From Bubalus kerabau (lineage: Eukaryota > Chordata > Mammalia > Artiodactyla > Bovidae), in NCBI RefSeq assembly GCF_029407905.1, contig NC_073634.1, positions 28,595,501 through 28,659,500 on the forward strand: a DNA stretch of 64,000 bases, written 5' to 3'. Shown here in pieces: positions 10,010 through 20,757 of the stretch. Position 1 is the first letter of the stretch; each line of letters opens with the position of its first letter. The notes below the pieces were generated by a model. The model saw only the letters and a list, made by a program, of their open reading frames with translations, made no database searches and was not told the DNA's origin. The translations under genes and the position numbers were made by a program.

Positions 10010-11559
10010 TGGTAGAGGGTGTATGTGGAGAAAAACAAAACACACACAAAACAATGTGAGAGAATATCATGGAGGAAGGGTCTGGAGATGTGGAAAGACT
10101 CCGCAACTGAATGCAAAGCGGGAATTTCAGACAAGAGAGTTCACTTTGCAAAGATCCAAAGATGGGAGCAAGCTTGCCGCATGCTGGCAAGAATGAAGTC
10201 CAGAAAATCAAACAGGTGCAGCTGGCCAGTTTGACAGCTTGGAATGACTCTGGGTCGTGAGTCCTGGCAGGGGCCCATCATGGTCCATGGCAATCTCTCC
10301 CTCTAATCTGGGATCCTGTGTGAACTCACTCCCATTCAGCTCACGTCTGGTCTGCACCACAGTGGCTACAAAGCCTCTTGCCATGGAGCCAGCACTGAGC
10401 TTAATGAAGCAGTATTCTGGGGACCACCACCAGGACTGAAATAGGCTGGAAAGAAGAAAGCCAGAAAAAAAAAAAAAGAGGGAAAGGAGGTGAAGAGGAA
10501 GGCGGAGAGCAGGCAGGTGAGAAGCTGGGCCACAGGTGGGAGGAGCAGAACAATGCGGCGGGGAAAGAGGCAGAAAAGGGAAGGCGGAAATGGTCTCTAA
10601 CTGTCCCCACACCCTGCCACAGTCCCCTCACTGGACACATGTCGAGCCACACCATGTCCTGTACTTAAAACTCACTTCAAAGCCTGTCCTCTAGGAAACC
10701 GTCCCTGACCAACAATCAGAGACTGGCCTCGGAGAACAGTGTGAATGGCGGACGTCTCTTTGGACTTCCTCTGATCTCCCAGAGATCCCGCTGGCCATCT
10801 TTGAACTCCTCTGCAGTCTGAGACTCTGCAATGTTAGCTGTCCGCAGACCAGATGCCATCTCGCCTTACATTTGGCTATAAGAGGAAGAGCTGCCGCGGT
10901 GAGGAGCCAGGAGGTACTTCTCTGATGTGGGCCCCATGAAGTCATATAAATGTGGAAGTGTAAATTAAATAAAAAGGACCCCTCTCTCCCTTCTGATTTC
11001 CATTTTTACCACGGCCCCCAGCCAAGCAATCATTCCTATGACATTTCTGGAGAAACAATAGGGAATTTGTTTAAACCAAGATGCCAAATGGTCAGGAACT
11101 GCAGAATATATAAGTTCTTCCCCCTACTCTGTAACATACAGAATTCAGATCTGGATGCAGGGCCAGCTGGCAGCAGCACGCAGGGCCAACACCCCCTGTT
11201 AGCCACCCCCTGGCTGGCTAACGCCCGCTCCCGGCCCTGCTCATTTACCTTGTGCTTCCCCGGGGGAGGGGAGGCTGGTGGCAGCAGAAGTCCATTTTTA
11301 TGGTATGTTCCAGCTTCCATCCAGCCTTTCTTGGTCTGGAGCTCTGCTAGTATTTATACTCACACCCACACATATGAGCTGCCCCACAGCCCTTCTATTG
11401 GGATTCTCCTTTTAAAGTGAAGCTATCTTCATGCCCTGCTCTGGATATTGACCAATGTGTAAGGAATTCTTACCAAGTTGTCAGGCACAAGGCAAGAGAC
11501 CATGAGCTGTGAGTCTGTCCAGAAAGGGACCATATGTCCAAGCCATATGCACCCCTGGA
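10009..11559. other. Unique block, possible L2 trace
   Basis: Mostly unique. The segment 10655-10715 (cttcaaagcctgtcctctag, then gaaaccgtccctgacc) recalls the L2 3' region but is too short to call firmly. A GC-richer patch lies at 11150-11290. Frames of up to 156 codons (10950-11420, plus) carry no domain. Confidence 0.4.
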
Positions 11560-11743
11560 AAGGCTGCCTCGTGTCCGACTCTTTGCAGCCCCGTGGACTA
11601 TACAGTCCATGGAATTCTCCAGGCCAGAATACTGGAGTGGGTTGCCATGCCCTCCTTCAGGGAATCTTTCCAACCAAGGGATCGAACCCAGGTCTCTCAC
11701 ATTGCAGGCGGATTCTTTACCAGCTGAGCCAACAGGGAAACCC
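11560..11743 (-). mobile_element. Bov-tA SINE, reverse orientation
   Basis: The Bov-A body (gcctcgtgtccgactctttg, then tccatggaattctccaggcc) is followed by the complemented tRNA head (atcgaacccaggtctctcac to acagggaaaccc). Confidence 0.92.
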
Positions 11744-12639
11744 TCCTTTGCCTCTGTGAAAAGAGGACCCCAACTACTCCACCAAGGTTCTGAGTAGGCA
11801 CTTGGCAAAGGCCCAGGCAGTCTGCATAAGGCCCTGGGGCTCTGCTTAGGTCAAGGTCAAAGTCACAGCCACCTCTGCTTCCCAGGGGAGTGCTGCTATA
11901 TGAGAGGAAGCCCACAAGCTCAATGCCAAGGCTTTGTATTTCCCTCCAGGAAGGCTCACCTGCCTTTTCAGAGGACCCCCAGGGAGCCACCCACCCCTCC
12001 CAGAGGCCCTCATATTTTTCCATCTTTCTATTAGGCATCTTTTTCTCATTAATGTACTAACACTCAAGTTATATGGAGAGAATGAGGAAAAAGAGACCTT
12101 GTGTGGGGGTTGGGATTTGTTCAAAGCCTGAAGAAACCATTTTAGAGGGTGTATGTTTTTTATTCCTTTTATGAGAGATGCATGTTTCCCCCCCTCTGTG
12201 ACTTGTTTAAAAGTAAAGTTTAATATGCTGCCAGAGAAATTGCTGGTTAATAACTTAATAAGCAATGTGCTAGGGATTATGGGAGAAAGGTAGTGTCCAA
12301 GAAAACTTTTATTGTACAGTTTGGGGCTTGGATTAGCTTCAGTTATTACATAAAATGCTAACAGAAGTCCCCTTTCTTTTCAAACTTTACTTTCTTCCTA
12401 GATTATTTTTAAAACATTAGAATATATAAGTGAGGTGAGTGAAAACTTCTAGTAGCTGCAAGAGAAGTCTGAATGTAGATCACAGGTGAGGATTTCTAAC
12501 AGGACAGTCTGAACTTTGTTCATGAAATCTTGGCGAAGCACACGCTTGGAAATTAGCCCTGGCCACAAAAATAATATCAACTGCATTTTATTAAAAGTTT
12601 TATCTTCAAAAAACATTTTATCTTTAAAAGATTCTTGAG
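11744..12639. other. Unique block
   Basis: No repeat recognised. The AT-rich stretch 12120-12360 has low repeat content and several homeodomain-like cores (for example gctggttaataacttaataa). This makes it a candidate for conservation testing, nothing more. Confidence 0.4.
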
Positions 12640-12760
12640 AGGAGAAAAATAGGCATTATTATTCCCATTTTTATAAATCAACAAAGTAGCTCACATAGCT
12701 CAAGTGACCTGTCCAAGATCAGGGCAGAAACCAAGAATAGCATCAAGGTTTTCTAGACAA
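12640..12760 (-). mobile_element. MIR SINE, reverse orientation
   Basis: Complement of the MIR core: attattattcccatttttat, then gctcaagtgacctgtccaag, then atcagggcagaaaccaag. These match the usual order of the cattttacagatgagg, gaggtcacacagct and cagagccgggatt segments. Confidence 0.65.
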
Positions 12761-13098
12761 ATTGTATCTGTGCGTTCCAAACACAGTGTGATGAAAGGGG
12801 AGAGGCTGGGCCGAACAATTAGAGCATGTTGCTTTGCACGCTCTGGTGGCGTGTCCTGGTGGCCAGTCTGGAGAAGAGTGAGGTTCGAAGTACAGCTGTT
12901 TCTGTGTGGGCCACCAGAAAGGCCTGTTTTCAACATGGCCAACAAGACTGATAAAGACTTCATTATCTGACAATAAATATTCCCTATTTGCTTAGCTCTT
13001 TCGTATTTGCATGCCCATTACTCACTATGCTCTTTTCCACCTTCACCCACTTCCTATTTTGGATCTTCCAACTTAACAGATAAAAAACTGACACCTGG

Positions 13099-13240
13099 GA
13101 CTTCCCTGGTGGTCCCGTGGTTAAGACTCTGTGCTTCCAATGCAGGGGGCCTGAGGTTCAATCCCTGGTCAGGGAACTAGATTCCACATGCCACAACTAA
13201 GACCCCTGAGCAGCCAAATAAGTAAATAAATGTTAAAACC
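13099..13240 (+). mobile_element. CHR-type tRNA SINE
   Basis: Starts gacttccctggtggtcccgt and contains the B-box-like ggttcaatccctggtcaggg. It ends in an aataagtaaataaatg tail. The flanks look like fragments of an older reverse MIR, so this may be a nested insertion. Confidence 0.9.
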
Positions 13241-14288
13241 AAAACAAACAAAAGAGGCCCCAGGAAGTTAGAGGCCACCCGTCACTGGTTAGCAGCTGAG
13301 CGGGGGGCCAGAACACAGACATGCTACCAGCGAGTATATCCTGCCCCACCTCAACCTCAGGGAGGCGTGCTCACAGCTAGAGTCTTTTCCACTCAACCAG
13401 GGCCTCTCAAAGTGACCCCCTGTAGGTACCCAGGAACACAGGGCCTTCGGGCTGGTAAGGGTCCCTTCTGGCTCAAGCGGGACTAAGTTCCTGATTGTGA
13501 GGGGAAGCTATTTCCAGAGACCTGCAGGCCAGTCCAATCGCTGAGGAAGGCTGGGCATCCCTGGCAGCGAGGAGGAGAGTGAGGCTTTGGAGGGTCTCTC
13601 TCAAACCCGCTCCCTTGACTTATTCACATAAGGCCTGCCCACGTGCCCCACAAGCCTTCGGAGGGTCAGCCCAAAGCCTGGCCAATTAGGACAAAGGCAC
13701 CAGAGCTAAGTTGGCTCAATATGAGGAACAGAGAAGCAGGAAGCCAAGTGAGGCCTCCGGGAGTGTGCCTGCTGGGTCTGTGTGTTGCCGGAAAGTCTGC
13801 CCTCAAGTTACTGACTTCGGTTAAAAGCAATGTCTCCAGAAGACCAACAGTAAGAAACAGCTATAGAGTCAGAAGAATTATGTACATACTAGCGCTTAGT
13901 AACATGTAAGCATGATGTGTGGGTCATGAAAAGCAGCAGTCAGTCAACTGAGGGTGGATTTCTGGGGAAAGGGGATCTGGAGAAGCTGAGTTGTATTGGC
14001 AAGAAGGTCTAGTGATGGGGTCCTGACCAAGGAGGGCAGCTCCTGAGAGAAGGCCCTGGGCAGCCCAGAGGCTGGGGGTGGCAGTGTTTCCTACAAGGAT
14101 GATCCAGCCGCAGCAAAGGAAGCAAGAGGACCAAGAGGCAGAAAACCAATTTGCTCTTGAAATCCCAAATTTGGCTATCTTTGCAGCCAGACACAGCTGT
14201 CAAGTAGGAAGAAGTCACCTGTTCCTTGTGTCTATTTTCCTGTCTACAGATACTGGTTTGGATTAGATTCCTGTTTTGAAATAATAAG
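13241..14288. other. Unique block
   Basis: About 1 kb without recognised repeats. An 88-codon plus-strand frame (13643-13909) has no domain. Confidence 0.45.
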
Positions 14289-14516
14289 GGGGCTTTCCTG
14301 GTGGCTCAGACAGTTAAGAATCTGCCTGCAATGCAGGAGACCCAGGTTCAATCCCTGGGTCAGGAAGATCCCCTGGAGAAGGAAATGGCTACCTACTCAA
14401 GTATTCTTGCCTGGAGAATCCCATGGACAGAGGAGCCTGGCGGGCTACAGTCCATGGGGTCATAAAAAATAGGCCATGACTGAGCAACTAACACTTTCAC
14501 TTTTTTCACTTTTTTG
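14289..14516 (+). mobile_element. Bov-tA SINE
   Basis: Typical head (ggctttcctggtggctcaga), B box (caggttcaatccctgggtca) and Bov-A body. The 3' end is extended by cactttcacttttttcactt, the linker that joins units in Bov-A2. Confidence 0.93.
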
Positions 14517-14674
14517 AAACAGGGAGTTAGGGTGCTCTTTGTCATCCCTCTGGGGGCTCCAGTGGTTGAGAAGCCATGTGGGTGGGCCTCCAGGCCCATA
14601 TTTGCACCGTATTTGCCATCTCTATTATCTCGAACATCTTGAACTTCCACTTAAGCTTCTGTTTGAAGAAAGGA

Positions 14675-14740
14675 TTCCACTGGATTAGATGATCTCTACA
14701 TTCCCTTTCCTGTTATAAACTCTGTGGTTCTACGGTCCTC
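14675..14740 (+). mobile_element. MIR/L3-like tail fragment
   Basis: The string tggattagatgatctctaca, followed by ttctgtggttc-like endings (aactctgtggttctacgg), resembles the conserved tail shared by MIR3-type elements. Confidence 0.4.
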
Positions 14741-14999
14741 TTAGCAATGTTGAGCAGACAGTAACCATGAAGTCTAAAATGCCCATGGGCAGTACCTCTA
14801 TTCCCCTCACTAACTGCCCAGGCATGCAAAGGAGTTTCCAAGTACCAGACAGAGCTGGTGGGGTGCTACTAGGGAGCTTCTATGAACCTCCAGCAGGGGC
14901 TGGAGAGTTTTTCAGTCACTGAGAGAGGCTGGGAAGATGTAACACGCTCCTCAGTGTGTCTCATCCACATGGAGACAGCAGCCTATTTACTAGTCTGAG

Positions 15000-15330
15000 C
15001 TTACTGACTTCCTCTTCCCTCTTGGATCAGATTCAAATTCCTCTGGCTGACATTTAAGGCCTGCCACAACTGGTCTCTTATCAAATCTTGTACAGCTCTC
15101 CAAACACACCACGTCTTCTTCAGCTCTACACCCCCACTGGCCTAAATGCAAATACTTTCTCCACTAGTGTGTCCCTGACCGTGCTGTCCACCATCTTGAT
15201 ATGCTCTTTTCTCACCACTTACAGTGTTTCCAAATCACGCCCATTAAAACCCAGCTCAATTACCTAACTCCCCTAGGAAACCTTCCCTGGCTATCCCAAT
15301 CCACATTCTTTTCTGAATTCTTATACTTAA
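15000..15330 (+). mobile_element. L2 LINE 3' region
   Basis: Contains the L2 landmarks in order: catttaaggcctgccacaac, then aaaacccagctcaattacct, then ctaggaaaccttccctggct. The element is ancient and the coding frame is gone. Confidence 0.75.
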
Positions 15331-15471
15331 TATACATACTACGTAATTAAGAATTCTATATGAATGTCATTGTTGGTTTTTTTCCACATGGATAAGCTCT
15401 TTTCAACTAGACTGGATCATAACTAAACCTTGACAATAGAGGCCTAATTATATATATCTAAAGTGGTCTCT

Positions 15472-15690
15472 GCTTCTTAGGTGGCTCAGTGGTAAAGAAT
15501 CCACCTGCCAATGCACGAGCTGCAGGAGACACGGGTTCGATCCCTGAGTCAGGAAGATCCCCTGAAAGAGGAAATGGCAACCTACTCCAGTATTTTTGCC
15601 AGGATAATCCCATGGACAGAGGAGCCTGGAGAGATACAGTCCATGGGGTTGCAAAGAGTCAGACACAACTGAGTGGCTGAGTATGCACGC
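15472..15690 (+). mobile_element. Bov-tA SINE
   Basis: The head is slightly decayed (gcttcttaggtggctcagtg), with a B box acgggttcgatccctgagtc and a full Bov-A body ending at gacacaactgagtggctgag. Confidence 0.93.
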
Positions 15691-15846
15691 GTGTACAAAA
15701 ATGGTCCCCACAATGCTGAGCACTACTAAAATTCCTTTCTTTGTAAGTGGACAATGAGACCTACACAGCTTATTTAACATCATAGGCTCTATATCAGTGT
15801 AACTTCACTCATTCACCAATCTGTGAGAATTAACCTTACCTAACAA

Positions 15847-16111
15847 TGAATGGCAACCCACTCCAGTACTCTTGCCTGGAAAATCCCATGGGCGGAGGAG
15901 CCTGGTAGGCTGTAGTCCATGGGGTCGCCAAGAGTCAGACACGACCGAGCGACTTCACTTTCACTTTTCACTTTCATGCACTGGAGAAGGAAATGGCAAC
16001 CCACTCCAGTGTTCCTGCCTGGAGAATCCCAGGGATGGGGGAGCCTGGTGGACCGCCGTCTGTGGGGTCGCACAGAGTCGGACACAACTGAAGCGACTCA
16101 GCAGCAGCAGC
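15847..16111 (+). mobile_element. Bov-A2 dimeric SINE
   Basis: Two Bov-A units with the cttttcactttcatgcactg linker and an agcagcagcagcaag tail. No exact target-site duplication was found. It appears inserted in or next to L2 sequence. Confidence 0.93.
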
Positions 16112-16116
16112 AAGCC

Positions 16117-16370
16117 TTTAAAGACTTCTCCCTTCTCCTCAAAGATGTCCTTGACATCCCATCCCCAACTAGCTGGCTTCTATAATACACTTTGACCTCA
16201 TTCCAGCATTTACCAAATTCTTACATGTTTACAGTTAATTAAATCCATACCCATGTTATTCACTTGGTTTTTGAAATAGGGACAATATCATTCATCTCTA
16301 CATTCTCCACTGTGCCATCTGAATTGGCTTGGATTCATTGGTAATGGCTCAATGAAGGTAACCAAGGCGT
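16117..16370 (+). mobile_element. L2 LINE 3' end, probable
   Basis: The string ctcaaagatgtccttgacat, then cccatccccaactagctggc, then a terminal region with gtaatggctcaatgaagg, has the layout of the L2 3' end. It may continue the L2 seen before the intervening SINEs. Confidence 0.45.
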
Positions 16371-17229
16371 TGATTTATCCAAAGGATGAAACATGTCACA
16401 TGCTAAGGAAAAAAAGTAACCCACTATATTACAGTTTTACATAATATTATGAAAATGTGTTGAGGCCATTTAAAGCCTGCATCCCTTGCAAGCTGGGCAA
16501 TGACAACACTGCCTGAATCTTCCAACAGCAATACCCCAAGAAGCCAACAGCTACAAGTGGAGCAAGACAGATCTTTCTGAGCCCTTTATCAAATGAATTA
16601 CCACCTCCAGGCTAGGTTTGCAGATTTCTATATTTAAAACGTAGAAAGTTGGGGGTTGAATTCTTGATGCGCAGTTGCATAAACAAACTATTTTTATTTC
16701 TTGCTGCAGTAAGGAGGAAGCTTTGATCCTGGGCAACTTGTTCAAAGGCTCAGTTTAATATATTGATCATTTCTGAGTGCTTTTACCTGACTAGTTTCCG
16801 TAAGCTCAGCCTGTCAACAAGAAATACCTCATGTAGTCTCAAGCTTCACTTCTTAAACAGCTTATTCCTTTAAAACTTGATGTAATTTTAAAAGGAATAT
16901 CTAATGAAGAAAAGGTTTTGTGGACAAGGCTGTCCACTGCTTTGGGTTGAAATGTGCTAACTTAATGTTTCTCTCTGTTTTTAAAAATACAAACAGGATC
17001 TCATCCCGAGATATCATGACCTTGAACATTCCTGAGAAGTCTGAAAGGGAAGTGAACAAATGTCAACAAGCTTGGGTCTAAAATACACCAGCTTCATTTC
17101 TCTCATCATTCAAGTATGCACGAGGCTCAGAGAGACTTTGAATAGGCTGAGCTGGGGGATTAAAGATGGGCCCTGATGAGATTCTCCCTCCCTGGTAAAA
17201 TCTGGGGGTTGAAAGAAAAGCAATTAAAA

Positions 17230-17254
17230 GGGGGAGGGGCGGGGGAGTACTGGG
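17230..17254 (+). promoter_or_regulatory. G-quadruplex motif with Sp1/KLF-type core
   Basis: Four G runs (G5, G4, G5, G3) with loops A, C and AGTACT fit the G3+N1-7 rule. The centre, aggggcggggga, is also an Sp1/KLF GC-box. No TATA or CpG island accompanies it, so promoter function is not claimed. Confidence 0.5.
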
Positions 17255-17583
17255 AAAACTTTTATTTTGAGAAAAAGAAAAAGAGCATAGAAGAAACAAA
17301 CCCGAAGCAAACCCAACCCCCAGTAATGCCTGGAAACTTGCTATGTAAGTAACCATCCCTGTTAAGACTTGCTTCCCTTACAGTTTTGGCAGGGACCACA
17401 AATGACAGCCTTAGAATGCCACATGATCATCTGAATATTTTAACAACCCATCTCCACTGGATTCATTTCAGCAGCAGGGGAGTGAAATGCAACCTGCAGC
17501 TCTGGTGAAGGGCTAAGGCCCCTCGCAGGGCTTGTGAAAGAAGGACCTTTTCTTTGGGGAGGGGGCTGGTCCAGAAGATGCGA

Positions 17584-17605
17584 GGGATAGGGGGAGGGCT
17601 AAGGG
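17584..17605 (+). promoter_or_regulatory. G-quadruplex motif
   Basis: Four G runs (G3, G5, G3, G3) with loops ATA, A and CTAA. A further GGG follows at 17611. Confidence 0.5.
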
Positions 17606-18258
17606 ACACTGGGACAATGGAATCTGACCTAAATCCCAGGATTTCTGCCTGGGAAGTATAGTCTCTTGTGTGAATAAATCTGGTGGTTAGAAAATAACTG
17701 CTGTCTTCAGCTGTAAAGCAAAACAGAACTCTAAACCAGGACTTCTGCAGCTGGCCACAGACCCCCCCTGGGGCAGAACTGGGATTGCCACACAAAAGCC
17801 AGCCTTAGCTTTGTCTCTATAAGCATATTTTTCTTATGTATTTAGATCCCAGGCCTTCCATGAGCATACCACCTCAGCTTAGAGGGGGCCAGTAAGAAGG
17901 CGAGAAAATGGGGAGAGCAAATGAGAGTAGGGCTAAGTGGGTGGATACAGAAGGAAGTCTAGGGAGATGGAAAAGACATGAAGGAGGGCCTGGGTGGTGT
18001 CAGGAGCACTGACAGGAAGTTGTATAGGGGAAGTGAATGGGTCATACAGCTAACACTTTCTGCAAATAAGAATTAACTTGGGGAAACAAATAATTGGGTC
18101 TGGGACAAAGAGGAGGTCTTCAACAAACATAATAAACTCCTTCCATCATCTCTTCCCTCCATCAGCACTGATTATTCAAAAATTTATTTCCCAAGGTTGC
18201 TTCCCTAGTAACCTTGGGACCTGTTCTTGTATTCCTGAGAGCCTGTTTTTCTCACCAG

Positions 18259-18436
18259 TGAAGTGAAAGTTGCTCAGTTGTGTCCGATTCTTTGTGACCC
18301 CATGGACTTCTCCAGGCCAGAATACTGGGGTGGGCAGCCTTTCCCTTTGCCAGGGGATCCTCCCAACCCAGGGATCGAACCCAGGTCTTCCACACTGCAG
18401 GTGGATTCTTTACCAACTAAGCCACAAGGGAATCAG
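18259..18436 (-). mobile_element. Bov-tA SINE, reverse, internally shortened
   Basis: The Bov-A part (agttgctcagttgtgtccga) is joined early to ggacttctccaggccagaat, missing about 20-30 bases compared with other copies. The complemented tRNA head ends at gccacaagggaatc. Confidence 0.9.
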
Positions 18437-18795
18437 ACTATTATTTCTAAACAGAGTATCAGACTATTATTATTTTTCAAAATGATGAATATTCACTGCA
18501 TGCCAATGAAGCCTGGATCCTACCCTAGGCACTGAGTCCCCTGGGATGGCTGCCCAGACAAGGGAGTGTGGACTCCCCTTAGAGGCCGTGTGGTCCCCTT
18601 TGCTGCAGGTCACACCAGACGCATGACAAAAGAATTCTGTGCTGATCCCTTCAGTAGCCTCACCCTCTCCTATGGCTCCAAGCTCCAGACACAAGCCCTG
18701 AGAATGAGGGGGTGAAGGTGGGAGTATTTCAAAGGGCAGGGTGATCCACAGTGGCTGACTCTCTGATCCTTGGCCCTCAAATGGGCACTGTCTCA
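18437..18795. other. Unique sequence, nothing recognised
   Basis: No repeat or coding signal recognised. Confidence 0.45.
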
Positions 18796-18931
18796 GAAAG
18801 CAGCTTTGGAATCACCTTGGAGCTCGTCAGAAAAGCAGAATCTCTGGCTCCACCCCAGGCCTACTAAAGGAGACTCTTCATTCTAAGGGCCCCACAAGGT
18901 GATCCATGTGTACATTAAGGTCTGAGAAGCA
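18796..18931 (+). mobile_element. MER5A-type hAT MITE
   Basis: Follows the MER5A layout: gaatcaccttggagctcgtc, ctggctccaccccaggccta, and the right terminal region aggtctgagaagcactg. The left terminal inverted repeat is decayed. Confidence 0.7.
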
Positions 18932-18984
18932 CTGTTATAGAAAATGTTCAGTTACCACCATTCAAAGCCCTGACTTAAAAACAC

Positions 18985-19220
18985 TGGCTAGATAGAGGCA
19001 ATGTGGTCCAGTAGAAAGAGCCTGACAAGGAGCAGGGAGTTAAGCCCTCCAGAAACGTCAGCTGTTATCAGGTAGTTGTTACAGCCTGGTCAGCTGTTTG
19101 AACACAGGCAAATCCCTCCTCTCTCTGGGTTGCACTTTCCCACATGCATGGGGATGGGAGGGAACTACAATAACTTTATGATTCCTTCTGGTTCCAAAGT
19201 TCTAGGTCTACGGCTCTATT
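18985..19220 (+). mobile_element. MIR SINE, plus L2/MIR tail nearby
   Basis: Begins gcaatgtggtccagtagaaa (MIR 5' part), includes ctcctctctctgggttgcac, and ends with ttctggttccaaagttctag. A separate tail, ggcttaataaatatttgttg, at about 19310-19330 is typical of L2/MIR 3' termini. Confidence 0.6.
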
Positions 19221-19604
19221 TGACAAGACTGTTTTGCTGCTTTCTCCATACTAAAGTAGGGGCTTTAATAAGTAGTTTCCATGCTTAATACGGCCTGGCA
19301 TACAGCAGGGCTTAATAAATATTTGTTGAATGAATGGGCAACAAAATGAATGGCCAGTAATGGAACAATGGTAAGGTCAACTTAATGACTGATTTTTCAG
19401 GTGACAAAAATATGCTATCTTTAACAAATGATGTTTTCAAAGACTTTTTTCTTAATATAAAAATAGGCAAAAAAGCATTTTACTTTTAGTGATGCATAGA
19501 CAGTAAAAACTAGACAGAAAAGCAAGAAAATAATTATCATAAGAAGTCTGAACAATAACCTTAGAGGAATGATAAAATACAAAAAGAGTTTTTTAAATAT
19601 TTGT

Positions 19605-20220
19605 CATTAAAATTTTTAAAAATTGTGATAAAATAAACATAGTATAAAATTGACCATCTTAACCATTTTAAGTGAACAGTTCGGGAGTGTTAAGCACACG
19701 CACGTGGTTGTGCCAGCAATCTCCAGAACTCTTTTTCATCCTGTAAAATGAAAGCTCTCTGAGTAGAACCCTAACTATTCGCTTTCCTGCCAGCCCCTGG
19801 CAACCACCACTCTACTCTGTCTCTCTGACTTTGACTACTCCAGGAACCTCACATAAGTGGAATCGTATAGTATTTGTCTTTCTGTGATGGGTTTATTTCT
19901 TTGCACTTTGCACAACGTGCTCAAGGTTCATCCATGTGGTACTGTGTGTTAGAATTTTCTTCATTTTTAAGCCTAAATAAGGTTCTCTTATTCATACCAT
20001 ATTTGTTTATCCATTCATCTATCAATGGACACTTGGGTTACCTCTACTTCCTGCCTACTGTGAATAATACAACTATACCACACACAAATATCTCTTCATG
20101 ACTCTGCTTTCAATTCATTTGGGTCTATACCCAGAAGTATAATTGCTAGATCATATGGTAATTCTATTTTTAGTTTTCTGAGGAAACCCCCTACTATTTT
20201 CCATAGCAGCTACACCATAA
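19605..20220 (-). mobile_element. L1M LINE 3' portion, reverse orientation
   Basis: Antisense L1 landmarks in order: gtgataaaataaacatagta, tataaaattgaccatcttaa, ctggcaaccaccactctact, caaggttcatccatgtggta, atctatcaatggacacttgg, and tctatacccagaagtataat. Confidence 0.88.
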
Positions 20221-20233
20221 AGAGTTTTCACAT

Positions 20234-20236
20234 CAC

Positions 20237-20270
<34 letters not shown>
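20234..20270. repeat. (CA)n microsatellite
   Basis: CA tract with one interruption near 20255. It lies between an L1M copy and a SINE tail. Confidence 0.93.
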
Positions 20271-20271
<1 letters not shown>

Positions 20272-20294
20272 GAGACACGCCTGCTCACCACAAA

Positions 20295-20369
20295 TACCAG
20301 ACCCTGCTCACCACAACAGAGAAAGCAACAAAGACCCAGGGCAGCCAGAAATTAAAAAAAAAAAAAAAA
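20295..20369 (+). mobile_element. CHR-2 SINE 3'-end fragment
   Basis: The string ccctgctcaccacaacagag, then caacaaagacccagggcagc, with an A-rich tail, equals the 3' third of CHR-2 as seen complete at 60789-61134. The head is missing. Confidence 0.75.
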
Positions 20370-20394
20370 GCCCATCCAGAAAAAAAAAAGAAGA

Positions 20395-20640
20395 CTCTTC
20401 AACAAATGCATTCATATACTGTTAAATGGAAAAAGTGATAACTTACATACATACAGCTTAATTTCAACTACATTCAAAAAAATACAGGAAGAAGGATGAA
20501 GTAACTATGTATATAAAACTGTTGACCAGTAACAGTGGGTTCCACTGGATGTTGGTGAGAGCAGACTTATATTTTCTTCCCTAATTATCTATGATAAACA
20601 CAAACTACACTGATAGTCAAATAAAAAGTGAAAGAAATTT
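20395..20640 (+). mobile_element. Possible L1M 3' fragment
   Basis: A-rich sequence with gttaaatggaaaaagtgata and later attatctatgataaacaca resembles L1M 3' UTR. The match is loose. Confidence 0.35.
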
Positions 20641-20727
20641 AGTAGGACACATTTTTCTTCTTGGGCATCACACCATCCATCGCATGGAGTCTGATAGCCC
20701 ATTTAGTTTACTGCGTTTATTCAAAGG

Positions 20728-20757
20728 GCACGCGCGCGTGCACACACACACACACGT
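20728..20757. repeat. 30-bp alternating purine-pyrimidine tract
   Basis: Unbroken alternation combines a CG-rich core (acgcgcgcgtg) with a CA run. This is the classic composition of Z-DNA-forming sequence. Confidence 0.8.

Larger units (their letters stand above)
16371..18258. other. Unique block with two G-rich tracts
   Basis: Nearly 1.9 kb with no recognised repeat, one of the longer clean stretches here. It contains two G-quadruplex motifs and purine-rich patches around 17210-17300 and 17540-17620. Minus-strand frames of 92 and 110 codons have no domain. Confidence 0.45.

Noticed and set aside
11298..11312. CArG box (serum response element) near ccatttttatgg
   Set aside because: The A/T core between CC and GG is eight bases, not the required six.
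10950..11420. 156-codon plus-strand open frame
   Set aside because: No domain. It contains the tract encoded by a short cacaca run, and its composition follows local GC content.
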